Positions 24,114-42,740 of a stretch of DNA of 64,000 bases are shown piece after piece (position 1 is the stretch's first letter; every line of letters starts with the position of its first letter). Location: NCBI GenBank assembly GCA_964036665.1, contig OZ038530.1, positions 9,636,501 to 9,700,500 on the forward strand, given 5' to 3'. Below the pieces are notes generated by a model. It ran no database searches, was not told the origin of the DNA, and saw nothing but the letters and a program-made list of their open reading frames with translations. The position numbers and the translations under genes are program-made. The DNA is from Gordius sp. MW1 (taxonomy: Eukaryota > Nematomorpha > Gordioida > Gordea > Gordiidae).

Positions 24114-25163
24114 TTTAAAAATTCCTTTTTACTGAGAATATTTTATGAACTTCAAAGACCAGCGACTTTAATAGACAACGCATCTTTTTAAAATAAATTG
24201 CATTTGTTTTTAATTTATGAGAAATATTCAAGCAATTTGCTCTCATAAACAAAAATGACAGAACGTTAAATTTAAAAGCCGATTTTGTGAAATCCCAAAG
24301 TTATTGATTATCCTCGTATAAAGTAAAATTATAAGCTATAAACGTATTGTTATGATAAGATAATTTAAATTAGGAATGATACTTGAAATTAGATTGGATG
24401 TTATTGGTTTTTGAGGGACTTTCTGACCATGTGATTGATTTTGTATGATTAATATTTGGTTCATTAAATGAGATATCTTTTCTATAAGGAAAAAAAATAT
24501 AAAGTACTTATAAAATTTTACCCTAATATTTATGCATGAAATTTGCAAGGTTTCTCAAAAATAATTCTCAGGCGATGGCAAATGCCTCATTAAAAACTAT
24601 TATTGATAAAATCGATTTTTTCGTTTGGTGAAATTCGTTATTATTGAAAAAAGTATGATAAAAGATAATACTCTAAAGTTGTCTGCTTTTCATGTTATCA
24701 TATATATATAATCTGCCTCATAAATTATTTACAAGTTAATAAATGTAAATTTATTTATAGAAATACAACATATAATTTAATTTTTATTATTTTAGCGTAG
24801 ATATAAATATTTGATGTTAAGTTATTCAGCATTTAAATGTAGGATATAGATTAATAACATGAAGAAGAATACATCTAGGTTAAAGTGAATAAAATTTGCA
24901 TAGTTGTATCATGTAAATTATAAAAAAGTAAAAATTAAAAAGCAGCCAATTTAGGTTAAATGACTACGCTACGCTGCCATTAAAATTAACGAAATATACA
25001 TTTTGTCACATATAAAAGAATGATGAACACAATAAAAAAATTAATCTCAATATTAATTAGGAAATTCGCATATTTTCCTGAGAATGGCAAACTTATAGCA
25101 CCATATAGTAATTATCAAAAACCGTTTTATTTTATTATAAAGTAATGACTTTATACAAACTCA
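24114..25163. other. AT-rich non-coding sequence
   Basis: No coding exon, repeat pair or RNA could be supported. Confidence 0.5.
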
Positions 25164-25171
25164 ATATTATC

Positions 25172-25312
25172 CATGGGCGTAGCCAACATTGAAAATGAGG
25201 GGGGGCTAAATGTACATTTTTTTAAATTTTAGCCATAATTCTAATAATTTAAAAACGTTTTTGGTTTAAGAGGGGGGCAGCCGCCCCTTACTGCCCTCCG
25301 GCGACGCCCATG
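25172..25312. mobile_element. GGGCGTAGCC-family MITE with perfect 8 bp TSD
   Basis: Termini are CATGGGCGTAGCC and GGCGACGCCCATG. ATATTATC flanks it on both sides (25,164-25,171 and 25,313-25,320). The 8 bp duplication supports hAT-type mobilisation for the whole family. Confidence 0.85.
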
Positions 25313-26139
25313 ATATTATCTGATAAAAATAGCTGAGAAGCCTTGTTATATTATAATGACTACTACAATGTCTTAAAAAATCGATGATCCCATTTTAAAC
25401 AAAAAAACTATATAAAAATCTTAAGCATGGCAAATGATCAAAAACATATATAATTTATTTAAACCTGGTAAAGTTTTGGGTATATATATATTTATTTGGA
25501 TAAGAATGACTGCTTATTATGATGCTGAGATTGGGGCTGATAGTTGTATCGTTGAAATACTTTAAAATATCTAAAGTAGCGGTACCATTAGCGATGCTAG
25601 AATTGATTAATAAAATTATCAAAATATTTTACCTCACATCCCTTATATCGTAAAATGGGAGCGAAAGAGTGCAGTTTAATAATATAACTAAATATATTAT
25701 TAATTCATAATAACGATTTTGGTTATACAAATAAATCTGTGTTGAAAACAAGCGTTTTAACATAAACACATGTGTTAAAAACTTCTAGAACATCTGTAGC
25801 TTTATATTTTTTAAACACTCAAAGTAGTGATATTAACTTCAATCCATCAAAGCGAAAAAAATATTTAAATTAAGTAAATAAGTAGTGAAAATAACAAAAA
25901 TTTATTCGAGTATCGTTTAATGAGGTAGGGTAGGGCAATTACCCCCACAACTAAATCTAGAAATTCTTAATATATTTAATAAAAATAAGGCAATACGTAA
26001 CAAATCATCTTTTTACCCCTCTTTAGAACATTATTGCCCTCTTACGCACCCTGGCAACTACGAAACTATTATTTGAAGTACAAAATTGTAATAACCTTTC
26101 TAAATCATTGAATTTTTTTTATTTACTAATGACAAAGAA

Positions 26140-26450
26140 TATGCAAATTCTGATATGGATGTTAGGAGTAGGCAAAAATGAACATAAAGAAATGAAGATA
26201 AGGATGAACAGACTAAGATGGTATGGTCATGTCGGGAGAAGAGGCCATAGCTAGGTGGGAAAGTAATGAGAAGAAAAATTTTGCGGGAAAATTAAAAAGA
26301 GAAAAACCCAAGCTTACGTGAAATCACAAAATAAGGCACGGTAGGAAAATGCACAAGATAAATAAAGATCTATATAAATATAGAAACAAATGGAAATTAA
26401 TGTTGAAAGGACTGACCACTAGCCTAGGTGATAAGCAGTCATAGAAAGAA
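26140..26450 (+). mobile_element. LINE 3' fragment, about 310 bp
   Basis: The fragment is absent from unit 2 at about 51,470 and is bounded by AAAGAA on both sides. It contains MKIRMNRLRWYGHVGRRG, the conserved C-terminal motif of many LINE reverse transcriptases, followed by a stop. Confidence 0.75.
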
Positions 26451-28689
26451 GAGTAATGGGCTTATAAATCGGCAAATTATTCCTTTAAAGCTATTAGTAA
26501 TTTAAACAAAAAATAGCCACATATTTTCATTTTAAAAATAACTAGAGTCTATCGAATTCTTCATCCATACAATTATTTAATCCATAGTAATTACAGCGTT
26601 TAATGTAAATGTATTTTTATTTTATTCTTAAAAAATTTGGCGGCCCCCGGCAAACTTCTCGCGACCCCCTAGGGGGTCGCGACCCCCAGGTTAGGAATAT
26701 ATAATATTGATTAAGATGCATTCATAATTCATTTTTTGAAACTAATAAACGAGTTCCTCGGGCGTCGATATAAAAATGATTGGTCTATTGCTTCCAAAAA
26801 ATTTAGTGACGGGCACGTTCCGTAAATTATAAGGGTATAAGTCTGTTCTATTACCGACGGTTGAACCACACTTTCGCCTCGGGCAACATTTAAACTAAAA
26901 AACCAACATTAAAATAAATGTTAATTTTAATATTTAAAATTCCATATAATTTTTAATTAACATTAGATTAATAAATGTAATTTTCCCATACAAATTTGAA
27001 AGATAAATTTCTGATAAATTCATCCCTAGTTTTCATCCTACAACTCTCTGCCACAAAATTGATACATATATTTGGAATAAACTTGATACAACAATTTGTC
27101 AACATGTGAGTGTTATTGCTTTGGGAAAAAAATTTAAAGACTTGAGATTAAAAAATTACATTTTGTATAGTTCACATTAGGCAAAAATAAAGAGGCTCAA
27201 ATTTTTAGGGTTCCGATAAAAATGATATATTTATTAACTAACCAATTGGTGCATGGTGTGTCCGCTGTCGGGTGTAACGCGTTCGAGAAATTCCAGAACG
27301 TTGTATGTAAATCGGTCAATTACATAAACTCCGATGGATGAATCTATATGATGCTACACGTGAAATATAATTATAAACAAAAGGCAGATTATATATTTGC
27401 CAAACACTGTCTATCTTTTGAATTGATAATCATAGAAAATTAATAAACTCCTGGTACATTTATTGTTTAAAAATTATAAACTTTTGTAAAATATTTTAAT
27501 ATTAAGGGGGGGGGGGTGAGAGTAATGTACCGATAACGCTTCGCCCACTAAGCTACTAGCTAGTCCGAGCAGATATGGAGAAGCGAAATATAAACATGGA
27601 AGTTGCTTGGCACGTGTCGATCATGAGAAAGAGCTCGATGTATCTAAATAAAATATCTTTTAATTTACCCTTAATTTTCATATATGTATTATTAGCTATG
27701 AGTAATCACAACACTTTTAGGCTGTAGACCCTTTATTATTTAACATGTGATATAATAAATGAGCTATATGTGGGTTATAAAATAAGGATTTGCTGACCAT
27801 CACGATGATTTAGCATTATTTTATTAATTAAAGATTAAATATATAATTTATCGTCAACGCTTCGAACAATTAGTTCCAATTAAAGACTGTAATCAACAAA
27901 AAAATCTACCTTTTATTTTGCCACATTTCAGCAAATGCTTTTCCAAATTCCACATTAGTAATTTCTTCATTGAAACTTTAGAAATCCATCTCCTCCATGA
28001 CCTTTGATAATTAATGGACATTAAAGGTTAAAAATGTTTTTCAATTAATAATAAAAACTTGATTTTCAAAATCCAAGTTAATATTAAAACAAAGCTTAAT
28101 GAATTAACAAAATACAGAAGAAAGAAGAACTTAATTAAAAATAAGAAGCTGCCCACCCCCTAAATTTAATATTTTCAATTATTTTAAAAGATTTTGATTA
28201 AATTTTTATTTACCGCTTAATCAAGATCCTAGCTATGACAATGAAATAAAATGATACAACTTTTAGTGTATTCTTTCATCCTATACAACTAATAATTTTT
28301 AAAAAGTTAACCTGTCATGTAGATCAAAAGGTTACTGCCCTCATCAGTAAGGAGTTTTCTAGAATCTGGAGTACCAGGTAAATGTCGATTCATGAATATT
28401 CTTAATAAGTTTTCTACTGTAACCTTTAAGTTTTATAAATTAGATTTATTTAAAGTAATAATTTGATGAATTAATGTTACCTTTAAGTTTTATATATTAG
28501 ATTTATTTAAATTTATAATTTGACCGATTAAGTCAACTATCAGTTAATAGTGTTAATTACCAAAATAAATATTACATATAGCTAAAGGTAGCATTTTTAC
28601 ATCAGCTTAAATTAAAAATCAAAGTTTTTTAACTTAAATGACAAATTATTTTGATAAAATAATATATAATAACAAAAAAGAGGGATATA

Positions 28690-30874
28690 GGCTAAATCCC
28701 GAAAAAGCACAATCCCGAAGCTACGATATGCTACTGCTGCGATTTTCAAATTTTCATATGTTTTTTAATTTTAAAGTTTTATCGGTGCCCTATCAACTCG
28801 CCGAAAACAATCTCGCCGAAACTCACCAAGGGACATTTTCTGATTGGTTGTTTAATGTCCCCCAGCTTAAAATCGTCCCCCATTCAACCAATCACAAATT
28901 TGGGGACATTTTTTTAGCTTGGGGACATTAAATTCGGCGAGATTGTTTTCGGCGAGTTGACGGGCCACCAGTTTTATGATATCAGCGATCATATTATGTA
29001 CTTTCAATCAATTCAAGAGCTAGATTTGGGTGCAACCTTTACAATTTACTTAGTATGAATACATTTAATTTGTTAAATTTATACAATAAACCATTTAGTA
29101 CACTAATGTTTAAAATTAATTTCAATCAATTCAAGAGCTAGATTTGGGTGCAACCTTTACAATTTACTTATGTATGAATCACATTTAATTTGTTAAATTT
29201 ATACAATAAACCATTTAGTACACTGATGTTTAAAATTATTACAAGCAAACATAAATATAGTCTTAATTGCAAATATTAAATTTATGTTTAATTACAAGCA
29301 AATGAAAATATTATCTTGATTGCACTTATAATACTACAAAAAATGCAGTCTTAATAGAGTTTATTGATTTACAATCTTATATAATTACAAATCTAAAAAA
29401 ACAAAACAATCTATTTCATTTAATAAACCATTTAGTAAACTAATGTTTAAAATTATTACAAGCAAACATGAATATAGTCTTAATTGCAAATATTAATAAT
29501 TTCAATATCTACAAACATATTAATGCAGTCTTAATCATTGGTCTATGTTAATCTTAATATTTTATAAGAGATTTTATTTAATAATTTTCAAGGTGTTTTC
29601 TATCTCAAATTTTTAAAAGGGTTGCAAATATGTTTAATTACAAGCAAATGAAAATATAGTCTTAATTGCACTTTCAATATCTACAACATATTAATGCAGT
29701 CTTATTAGAGTTTATTGATTTACAAAATTACAAATGCCATCCCGAAATCAACTTGACAAAACATAGGATTAAATGTAAGCCCTATAGAACTGCACACTTT
29801 TCTAAGGCTTGTAAGAAATTCTACCTATGTCTTTGAAAATTTATTGGGGAGAATACTATAAATTGTTAGTATCATGTGGTTCTTAATCTTATACACAACA
29901 TGAATAATGTACATTTAAAATGTGTGAATGCAATGTTTTCTTCATTGTTCATTTCATTGACTTAAAAGATGGTAGAGCATGTGATTATTGCCATATATCT
30001 TCCACTTCTTCACGTCTTTGGTAAACATCATTGTATACCTAATAGGATTAATAATTCTCTAATTTTAAATACGTTAGGATTACCATAGATATGGATTCCA
30101 AAGGATTATTATTTATGGAATCCTTTAATTTATGCTTTGTCACTAAATATTGATACTCATCAGTTGCAGGTTGTGATTATTTCTTAATTTAGCTATATTT
30201 TTACAATATATCAATCTGCAAGGGCATTTTGAATTTCTGCATCTATAGTAGGTTGTGATCTGAATAGTTCTGTCAACGACATATAGATCATTGAGCATCA
30301 AGATTGTTTTTCTTTTTTTGAAAATTTTAATCTAAATTATTTGGGGGTTATACTAATTAGAACTAAAGGTTGATCATCTCCCTGTGTAGGGGTCTTCTCA
30401 TTGGCTTCTAGTAAGCAATTCTCAGTAATAACTCCACTTAGTTTTTCATTTGATGCTAAAATCTTATAAGTAAAGCTATATTATGTTACCTTGAATACGA
30501 TTTTAAGAATGCTCAGTTGTGACTATAAAATTAATATTCTTCAGTATAGCCTTTCCTGGGCAATGACATATAGCACATTGCCTGCACTTGTATTACACCC
30601 GTCCAAGTTTTCCATCTCCAATTTTGGTATAATCCAAGTCCTTATGGGTCAGAATCTAATTTTTTCTATTCGTCTTTTTATATTCTAAAGATAATTTATA
30701 AATATTTAGATATTAAGCTTACTTATATTTTCTCTTTTCTGTATTATCTTGATTTGTTCTCTCAACCAAAAATTCACTAAAGCTTGATTATATGATTGCA
30801 TTTTTTTTACAATATGTTAATTGGCGCCAAGTGTAGCATTAAATTTCGGGACTATGCGCTTTCGGGATTTAGCC
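28690..30874. mobile_element. 2.2 kb TIR element with TA target site
   Basis: GGCTAAATCCCGAAAAAGCA at the left is matched on the minus strand at the right by GGCTAAATCCCGAAAGCGCA. TA flanks both ends (28,688-28,689 and 30,875-30,876), in line with the Tc1/mariner superfamily. The interior is AT-rich, without a transposase, and includes a 117 bp tandem duplication (about 29,006-29,240) and repeated AATATAGTCTTAATTGCA words. A palindromic MITE is nested at 28,784-28,969. Confidence 0.75.
28784..28969. mobile_element. Palindromic MITE, second copy
   Basis: GGTGCCCTATCAACTCGCCG starts the element and ...GACGGGCCACC ends it, the same family as 10,826-11,000. Flanks AGTTTTATC and AGTTTTATG match at eight of nine bases. 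A frame reading through it (28,638-28,931) is chance. Confidence 0.85.
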
Positions 30875-30879
30875 TAGGA

Positions 30880-32243
30880 ACCCAAAAAAGAAATGTTTTA
30901 ATCCAATTTACAAAGTGAACCAAAAGCCCCCTGTACATACTCTTCTTTGACATCTCCAAGGCATTTGACTCACATTTATATATATGGGAAACCCTTTGTC
31001 TACTTGGATTTTCAAAAAAAATTATAAGACTTATTTTCATGCTATATGAAAACCAAAAACTCTTTGTCAGACATTACCAGCTGCTCTCAAACCCCATCAC
31101 TCCAAACTTAGGTGTTAGGCAGGGATGCCATGCCCCTTATCCCCTCTGATCTTCATCTCGGTTTTGAACCTAATACTGAAGAGATCCATATTCCCAAGCG
31201 ATGGCTTGCTGTTGAGCAACAACACGAGGATCTCGTCTCTTTTGTTTGCCGATTATATCTGCTTAATCTCCGACTCATTGACCAACCTACAAAACATGCA
31301 TGATAGATATGCTCAAGAAGCAGCCCGAGGAGGCCTGATCGTCAATGCTGAAAAATCCACGCTACTTGCCCTTAACCCACAACCCAATGCGAGTATCATG
31401 AGCCATAATTCTATTATTAATCCCTCGGACCAAGTCAAATACCTTGGTGTGTCTCTGTGCACGGACAAGTACACCACGCTAGATGTCTCAGAAAAAATAA
31501 CAAAGGCTACCAACAGGTTCAAACAATGCAACAGAATTTGGAACTGCAAGATGTTCTCAAGAAACCCCATACTTCGCCTATACAAAATCTTAATCCTCCC
31601 ATCACTCTTTTAAGGCTGCGAGACCTGGAACCTCAAGACAAGCTCATTTAAAAGCATACAAACAAAGGTGAACAAAATGTTGAGATTGTCTGTCAAATCT
31701 TCTACCCAAGAATAATTAGGAATAAGAACTTATGGTTTCTATGTAAACTTCCCCCGGTCAAATACATGATTTTGGTTAAAAAGTGGAACTTCTTAGCACA
31801 CCAGTTTCGGAGAGGCTCCCCCAACCTCTGCATGTCTACTTTACTATGGAGACCCCCCCCTCCAATTAGGATACCGGAAATGCCGTGGAACGTGGACTTA
31901 CACGTCGAGAGAACTAAACGGCATAGTACTTCAACCCGGCCAACTAGACGCGATCTTCTTAGACAGGAACGCTTGGAAAAAGTTTGTCATCAATCACCTA
32001 GCCTACATATTTCCTGCCAACACGCCAAAAAAATTTGATTACCATCCATAAACCTCCAAGCCCTCTTCCCGCAGTCTGGCAATATTCAAGCAGGTACCAG
32101 CGTGAAATCGAACGAGGCAAACTATCGCTTATTTCCAGTAATTTGCCGTAGATAGTATGTAAATTTTTGTTTTACTTATGATATTTATATAAACCGAGTG
32201 TGCTGCCTACTGACTTGCGGCACCTCTGCCTCTACTATTGTGA
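30880..32243 (+). pseudogene. LINE reverse transcriptase remnant
   Basis: In-order RT motifs appear across several frames: FDISKAFD (block A) near 30,950, GVRQGC then LSPLIFISVLN near 31,110-31,160, LLFADYICLISDS near 31,240 (the catalytic FADD has become FADY), GLIVNAEKS and VKYLGVSL further on, then a GCETW box near 31,615 and NFLAHQFRR near 31,800. Frame changes near the block B region and after 31,613, plus the altered active site, show it is dead. Its 3' end runs straight into the TCTA array at 32,244. Confidence 0.85.
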
Positions 32244-36779
<4,536 letters not shown>

Positions 36780-36831
36780 TAATCTAATCTAATCTAATCT
36801 AATCTAATCTAAACTAATCTAATCTAATCTA
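36780..36831. repeat. (AATCT)n pentanucleotide flank
   Basis: About ten copies of AATCT, one with AAACT, follow the tetranucleotide array without a gap, a one-base expansion of the same motif. Confidence 0.95.
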
Positions 36832-37599
36832 TAAAAACAAAATGTTTATTTACATATTTTATTATAACAGAAGTAAGTTATTAAAAGATTTTATTTAATT
36901 ATTAAAATCTGTTATGCAAATATTTTGTTCTTAGATCATATATTTAATATGCTATTTATCATAATATTATGCTTACATCATTTTCTCTATAATCAATTTC
37001 AACATAATCTCCGTATACATTAATTTGTTGATTTCTATGATTAGAAACAGTTCCCATAAATTTGAACAAATTTAATTTATGTTTATTAATAATCAATATT
37101 TAAAAACCTGGTCTAGGATTTCTTGGAGTACATGCCATATCATCTGATATCATCAGAATAATATGTGAATCAAAAATTCCTAGTCTTTTAATGCTCCTAT
37201 ATATGGACAGTACATTTGCCACATGCCTATAATTGAACCATGACCTTGAAGTCTCTACTAACAAAGCCCAATTATTTGTATGATCCATATTTTGCTGCTT
37301 GAAATTTATAGTGCTTTCATATTTATTGTAAATGTCATTTTCAGTTGAATACTTAAAAGATAATTGAAATTACACTTTAAACTATAATAAATTATTTAAG
37401 TTTATTTAATAGGTAAAAAAATAAGCCTTTCTTTATATAAGATATTTTACAAGCAACAAAATAAATTCCTTATTTAAGCTTCTAAAAGTAAATATTTCAA
37501 AATAGAAAGCATATTGTAATGAAATCTAAAAATTATTATGGACTATTAAGAAATATTTTTATACTAATATAAAAATTACAAGATTGAAAATTTGAAATA

Positions 37600-37990
37600 A
37601 AACTCGGGCCTTCGGCTCTCGTGGGAAGGGAGAGGGGGGAAGGGGAGGAGGGGAAGGGAAGGGGGAACGAAACTCATCTATACTCCGTATAAAAGTAGCA
37701 TATTTGCTATGCAATTTATGGGCGAGAAAGGTGGGAATAGAGTTGTTAAATTGCTAACTTTAGCAATGCTAACTATGTGCTATGCTCGAGCACGAGCACT
37801 AGCTGGGTAATATGCTAGTTTAACACAATGAGTGCTAGCTGTTCGGTGCAATAGTTTTAACAGTAGAACGTAAAAATGCTCGAGAGGTTAGTCGAAGCAG
37901 CCAAATCTGTTAAAAAATTTAGCGGGAGCTCGAGCAGTAAATTCGAGCAGATAGTAGATTGAATAGCTATTTGTTAAAATTACAATTTTA
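37600..37990. mobile_element. Unclassified insertion in unit 1
   Basis: From 37,602 unit 1 diverges from unit 2 (about 56,830). The insert starts with ACTCGGGCCTTCGG, a purine-rich tract and GCATATTTGCTATGCAATTT, words also found near 45,788-45,970 and reversed near 42,780-42,900. The remainder carries repeated GCTCGAGCA words. Boundaries and class are unclear. Confidence 0.5.
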
Positions 37991-39499
37991 ATCATATTAT
38001 ATATCATATTAGGCCTAAAAAGTAAGGCTAATAGTTTCTTGTTCGTATAATAGACTAATCATTCAAAGACCATGTAAGGTCATTAAATTTTTTGTACATT
38101 AGCAAGCAATAAATATCAAATTTAATATATACTTTGTGGCATTTTGTATGATTATAGTATTGAAAAATATAAAAGGATGTAAGGCTTAACGAAAAAAAAG
38201 GATAATTGCTGGAATTGCTTGAAAAAAAATCAAAGCTAAGCTTTAAAATTGATATCAGTTACCAAATTACATTATTAGTTTTTATTCCCCATAAAACTGT
38301 CAGATGTATAAAATACGCCATAAAATAAATCATCAACATATTCTTTCAAGTGCTTAAACAGCTATCACGAGGCTAAAGGAACATTTGATAAATATCATGT
38401 GAGTGTTCGATACAAAAAATCATTTTAATTTACAACGTTAAACTTAAAAAATGTATACAACTTTTTAAATGATGAACGCGAATGCTTTAACATTATATCA
38501 AAAGAGATTATAAATACAAATTAAGGACGGTAAAAAAATCGCGAAACATTAATAGTATAACAAAATGATCTCGATGCAATATTTTTTAAGTCTCCTTTCT
38601 TTTTAATTATTGTATTGGGTATGAGGAGTCTGAAATTGTGGTTGACGTTGATAGTAGGCTTGAGTATACTGACCATACCCCACCGGAGTCAGGTAGTTGG
38701 TTGAAGGCGTGTGATATTGAAGCCTTTCTGCGCCTCCTGCTGATTGCTGATAAATTTGATTTGGAGGGACAGGGGGCCCTTGAGGCTTGTAGTAGTGCTG
38801 TTGCGGTCCTTGCGGATTAACATTATAAGCGTTGTTGGATCCCGGTTGTCCGTAAGGCGATCCACAATTTAATGCTATTAAAAAATTACCAACAAATGTT
38901 CAATTTTTGTGCAAAAATTAGTTAAAAATAAACAGTCTCGGCCAATAATCGGTTAGCTCATTAAACTTGAAAATAAAAATATTAACTCATTTTGATAAAA
39001 ATATGGAGTTCTACTAAATCTTATATATAAAAATGAAACTATGTGTGTACATATGTATGTATGTGTGTATGCCGCCACCAATTTTGGAAAACTACCAGAC
39101 CGATTTGCCTCAAAATTTCACAGTTTATTCCCCACACTCCGGAGCGTGTTTTAAGATATGTTCGAGCGAAATCGGTCCAGTAGTTTTCGAGATATTGGGT
39201 TTTATGCGTTTTGACGTTGCATAGAACGTCAATCAAACGCCCTACCCTCATCACGTACTGCTGCGTATCTTATCTATATATCGTGTAGGTAGTCTGGTGA
39301 TAAATGCAGTAGGCATGTGTTGCGGAAAATGAAAACTTTTTACGCACTATCAAAGCCATTTTTTGCTTCAATTATTATTAATTGCTATGCAATTTATGGG
39401 CTCACTTTCCAATTTGTTTTGTCACGCTGTTCGGTCACGCACCGAGTGTTCACCGCATGTCTTACTTTGTTTACTTTTAATTTTTGTTAATTTAACTAG

Positions 39500-40880
39500 T
39501 TTTTGGGTTCGAATCCCGGTTTTTTTTGACTATTATGATTGTTCCTGTTACTACCACTGCTATTATGACTTTTTGGCCGTCCGTTGGGTGCTGAGTGCTG
39601 ACCAATGAAAAAAATGACCAATGGCCAAAATGTGAATCCAAGTTTATTTTTTCGTTTTTTTTCGACTATTGTGATTGTTCCTGTTACTACCACTGCTATT
39701 ATGACTTTTTGGCCGTCCGTTGGGTGCTGACCAATGAAAAAAATGACCATTGGCCAAAATGTGAATCTAAGTTTATTTTTTCGTTTTTTTTCGACTATTA
39801 TGATTGTTATTGTTACTACCATTGATAATAAGACGTTTTGGCCGTCCGTTGGGTGCTGACCAATAAAAAAAATGAGCACCGAATGTCTTGTTTTGTTTAC
39901 TTTTAATTTTTGTTAATTTAACCAGTTTTTGGGTTCGAATCCAGGGTCTTTTTTTGACTATTATGATTGTTCCTGTTACTACCATTGATAATAAGACGTT
40001 TTGGCCGTCCGTTGGGTGCTGACCAATGAAAAAAATGACCATTGGCCAAAATGTGAATCCAAGTATATTTTTTCCGTTTTTTTGGACTATTATGATTGTT
40101 CTTGTTACTACCATTGATAATAAGACTTTTTGGCCGTCCGTTGGCTGCTGACCAATGGAAAAAATGACCATTGGCCAAAATGTGTATCCGAGTTTATTTT
40201 TTCGTTTTTTTCGACTATTATGATTGTTCTTACTACCATTGATAATAAGACGTTTTGGCCGTCGGCTCCTGACCAATGAAAAAAATGACCATTGGTCAAA
40301 ATGTGAATCGAAAATTATTTTTTCCTTTTTTTCTGACTATTATGATTGTTCCTGTTAATACCATTGCTGTTATGACTTTTTAGCCGTCCGTTGACTGCTG
40401 TCCGATAGAAAAAATGACCATTGGCCAAAATGTGAATCCAAGTTTATTTTTTCCGTTTTTTTCGCCTATTATGATTGTTCCTGTTACTACCATTGCTATT
40501 ATGACTTTTTAGCCGTCCACTGACTGCTGTCCGATGGAAAAAATGACCATTGGCCAAAATGTAAATCCAAGTTTATTTTTCCCGTTTTTTTTGCCTATTA
40601 TGATTGTTCCTGTTACTACCATTGCTATTATGACTTTTTGGCCGTCCGTTGGCTGCTGTCCGATTTTTCTTTTTTCATTTTTGTTTTGACTCTTATGTAT
40701 TTATATCGACTTTTAAAGTGTACTGGCTGCTGACCAATGGAAAAAAATGACCATTGGCCAAAATGTGAATCGAAAATTTTTTTTTCGTTTTTATTGGCTA
40801 ACATGATTTATAGACCATCTGTTGGAACTGCCCATTGGAAAAAAATGACCATTGACTAAATTGTGAATCGAAATTTTAAT
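39500..40880. repeat. Helitron-internal minisatellite, about 125-130 bp units
   Basis: Roughly ten diverged units share GACTATTATGATTGTTCCTG, TTTTGGCCGTCCGTTGG and AAAATGACCATTGGCC. The unit includes an imperfect hairpin (ACCAATG...CATTGG). Single reverse-oriented units occur outside the Helitron near 46,500-46,590 and 47,160-47,260. Overlapping frames here are repeat translations. Confidence 0.9.
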
Positions 40881-41185
40881 TTTCGTTTTTAATTTGTTAA
40901 CATTGATAATTACCCTGTGCCCCACCCCCTACAGAACCCTATGCCTTTACTGATATGGGTCCCTGTGTCCCTACACTTATTAAAGGTTTAATCAATGATA
41001 TTTAACGATTATCTCACTTTTATATACTTATATTAATAATAGCATGTATATTAAAATCTTCTATTGCTGTTAAAATTTTGTTCTGATTTTTTTAATTAAA
41101 AATTGTTCAAATTCAACAAAAAATTTCTCCCAACAATTCTGCAAAATCTTAACATTGTGATGTTTTATAATATAATGTTTGTTAC

Positions 41186-41415
41186 CAGGCGCGTAGCCAG
41201 GATTTTCTCAAGGGGGGGGGGGAAATTTCAAAAATTTTAAAAACTTCATCGGGAGTAGGAGCTAACTCCCGATGAATTGTCAATAAAGCCAATCCATTTA
41301 ATCTATTCTTAGACATGGTATTTCTAATGTAAGTTTTTAGCCTCCTCAGCGTTGAGAAGCTATAAAAAATCTTTTTAATCTTTGCCAAGGGGGGGGGCCC
41401 TTATTTACGCCACTG
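41186..41415 (-). mobile_element. hAT derivative with transposase C-terminal remnant
   Basis: Termini CAGGCGCGTAGCCAGG and TTATTTACGCCACTG are flanked by perfect TTTGTTAC repeats (41,178-41,185 and 41,416-41,423). The minus strand encodes FSTLRRLKTYIRNTMSKNRL and then GLALLTIHRE, characteristic of the hAT C-terminal dimerisation region found in ZMYM1-like transposases. It is an internally deleted element keeping only the end of its gene, nested in the Helitron. Confidence 0.9.
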
Positions 41416-41429
41416 TTTGTTACACGCCT

Positions 41430-42740
41430 AATGTTAAATATTTTTGAATTTTAGCACATATACCCGTTTTTAAACTTAGTGATTTACCCAATTTATTAAT
41501 TTACTGCATTTCACGATTCGGACCCATAATCACTAAAGGCCATAAAAACTAATGTAATACGCAACTAGATGCAAACACTAAATCTAACCCTAACCCTTGC
41601 CTATATTACATTTTGCAAACATCCGGATTTAAGGATTTAATAATCATATTTTTAATATATTGGACCACAAATATTAGTTATTTTGGGAACTATTTGAAAC
41701 GGTGTATAAATACACGTTAACCGGCTTTTTTAAATATCTATCAATTCAACGTTAAATAATCTAAACTATAAATTAAGTGGCAATGTAAAATCATGGGTAG
41801 ATATTAAAATTAACATATCTTATTAATAATAAATGCGGGATAGCGATTAAGAGAATTGATGCCAACCCTTGCTTACCATATATTTCAAATTTTATTATAG
41901 TAGTGGAGTAGTGGTGGAGTATATTTTATATTGATTTTTTTTTCAATGGCGCTATGCCAAGGTTAAACCCCTACCGGGAGTGGAGGAGATGAAGAAAGGG
42001 AGAGAGATCATCTAAACGACATTTAAAAATCAATTTTTTGGTAAAAAAAAATACATTTAGACAAGCTATTTTGTTTTAAACAGATATTATATCAATGAAA
42101 AGTTATCATAATTAAAACATTAAATAAAATATAAAGTCAAAGACGTTTAATTTTTTGATTTCACCCCCCCCCCCTTGCCTAGTTACCCCCTCCTTGCCTT
42201 TTATATTTTAGCAAATAAATTAATATAAAATTAGTAATAAATTAATACTAAAGAAAGCCTAACCTAGACGAGGATAATTGTTGTTATAACTGGAAACATT
42301 CTTTACGACAATATGGATTTTTGAATTAATAATAGAATTTTTAAAGCATATTTGATTATTTAATGTTCACATTTTATTTTACAAAACAATCCCTTGTTAC
42401 ATAGCCAGCTTCTGCCAAATTAAAAAAATACTATCTTTTTCTTCTTCAAATTTTTATCACATGCAAAACATACGTTATAATACGGCGAGTAAAATTGAGG
42501 GTTTAAATTTAAATGAATTTTCATTTATTTTTTTTGGACAAAAAAGTAGATTTTTATGTTGTGTAACTAGCATGGGAGTAGTAGCCAAGGGGGAAACCCT
42601 AGCAATTATCCTACCCCCTATAGGCATTTTCGCCCGTTCCCACCTTTCTTCCTTATAAAAGCATATATATTTTTTTATTGGGTTAATATATTTCATTTAG
42701 TTAGATTGTGATTTCATAGAAAATCTAATAGTTGGCTGTC
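41430..42740. other. Helitron body without genes
   Basis: AT-rich sequence. A 70 bp block with GCCAAGGGGGAAACCCTAGC at about 42,583 is repeated at 42,746. No ORF is credible. Confidence 0.5.

Noticed and set aside
28638-28931. 97-residue frame in PIGK-A intron
   Set aside because: It crosses the left end of a TA-flanked element and a nested palindromic MITE, so it is chance.
39363-40299. Several overlapping frames of 60-170 residues with repeated HFFHWSAPNGRPK-type text
   Set aside because: They follow the 125-130 bp minisatellite period on both strands and have no domain.
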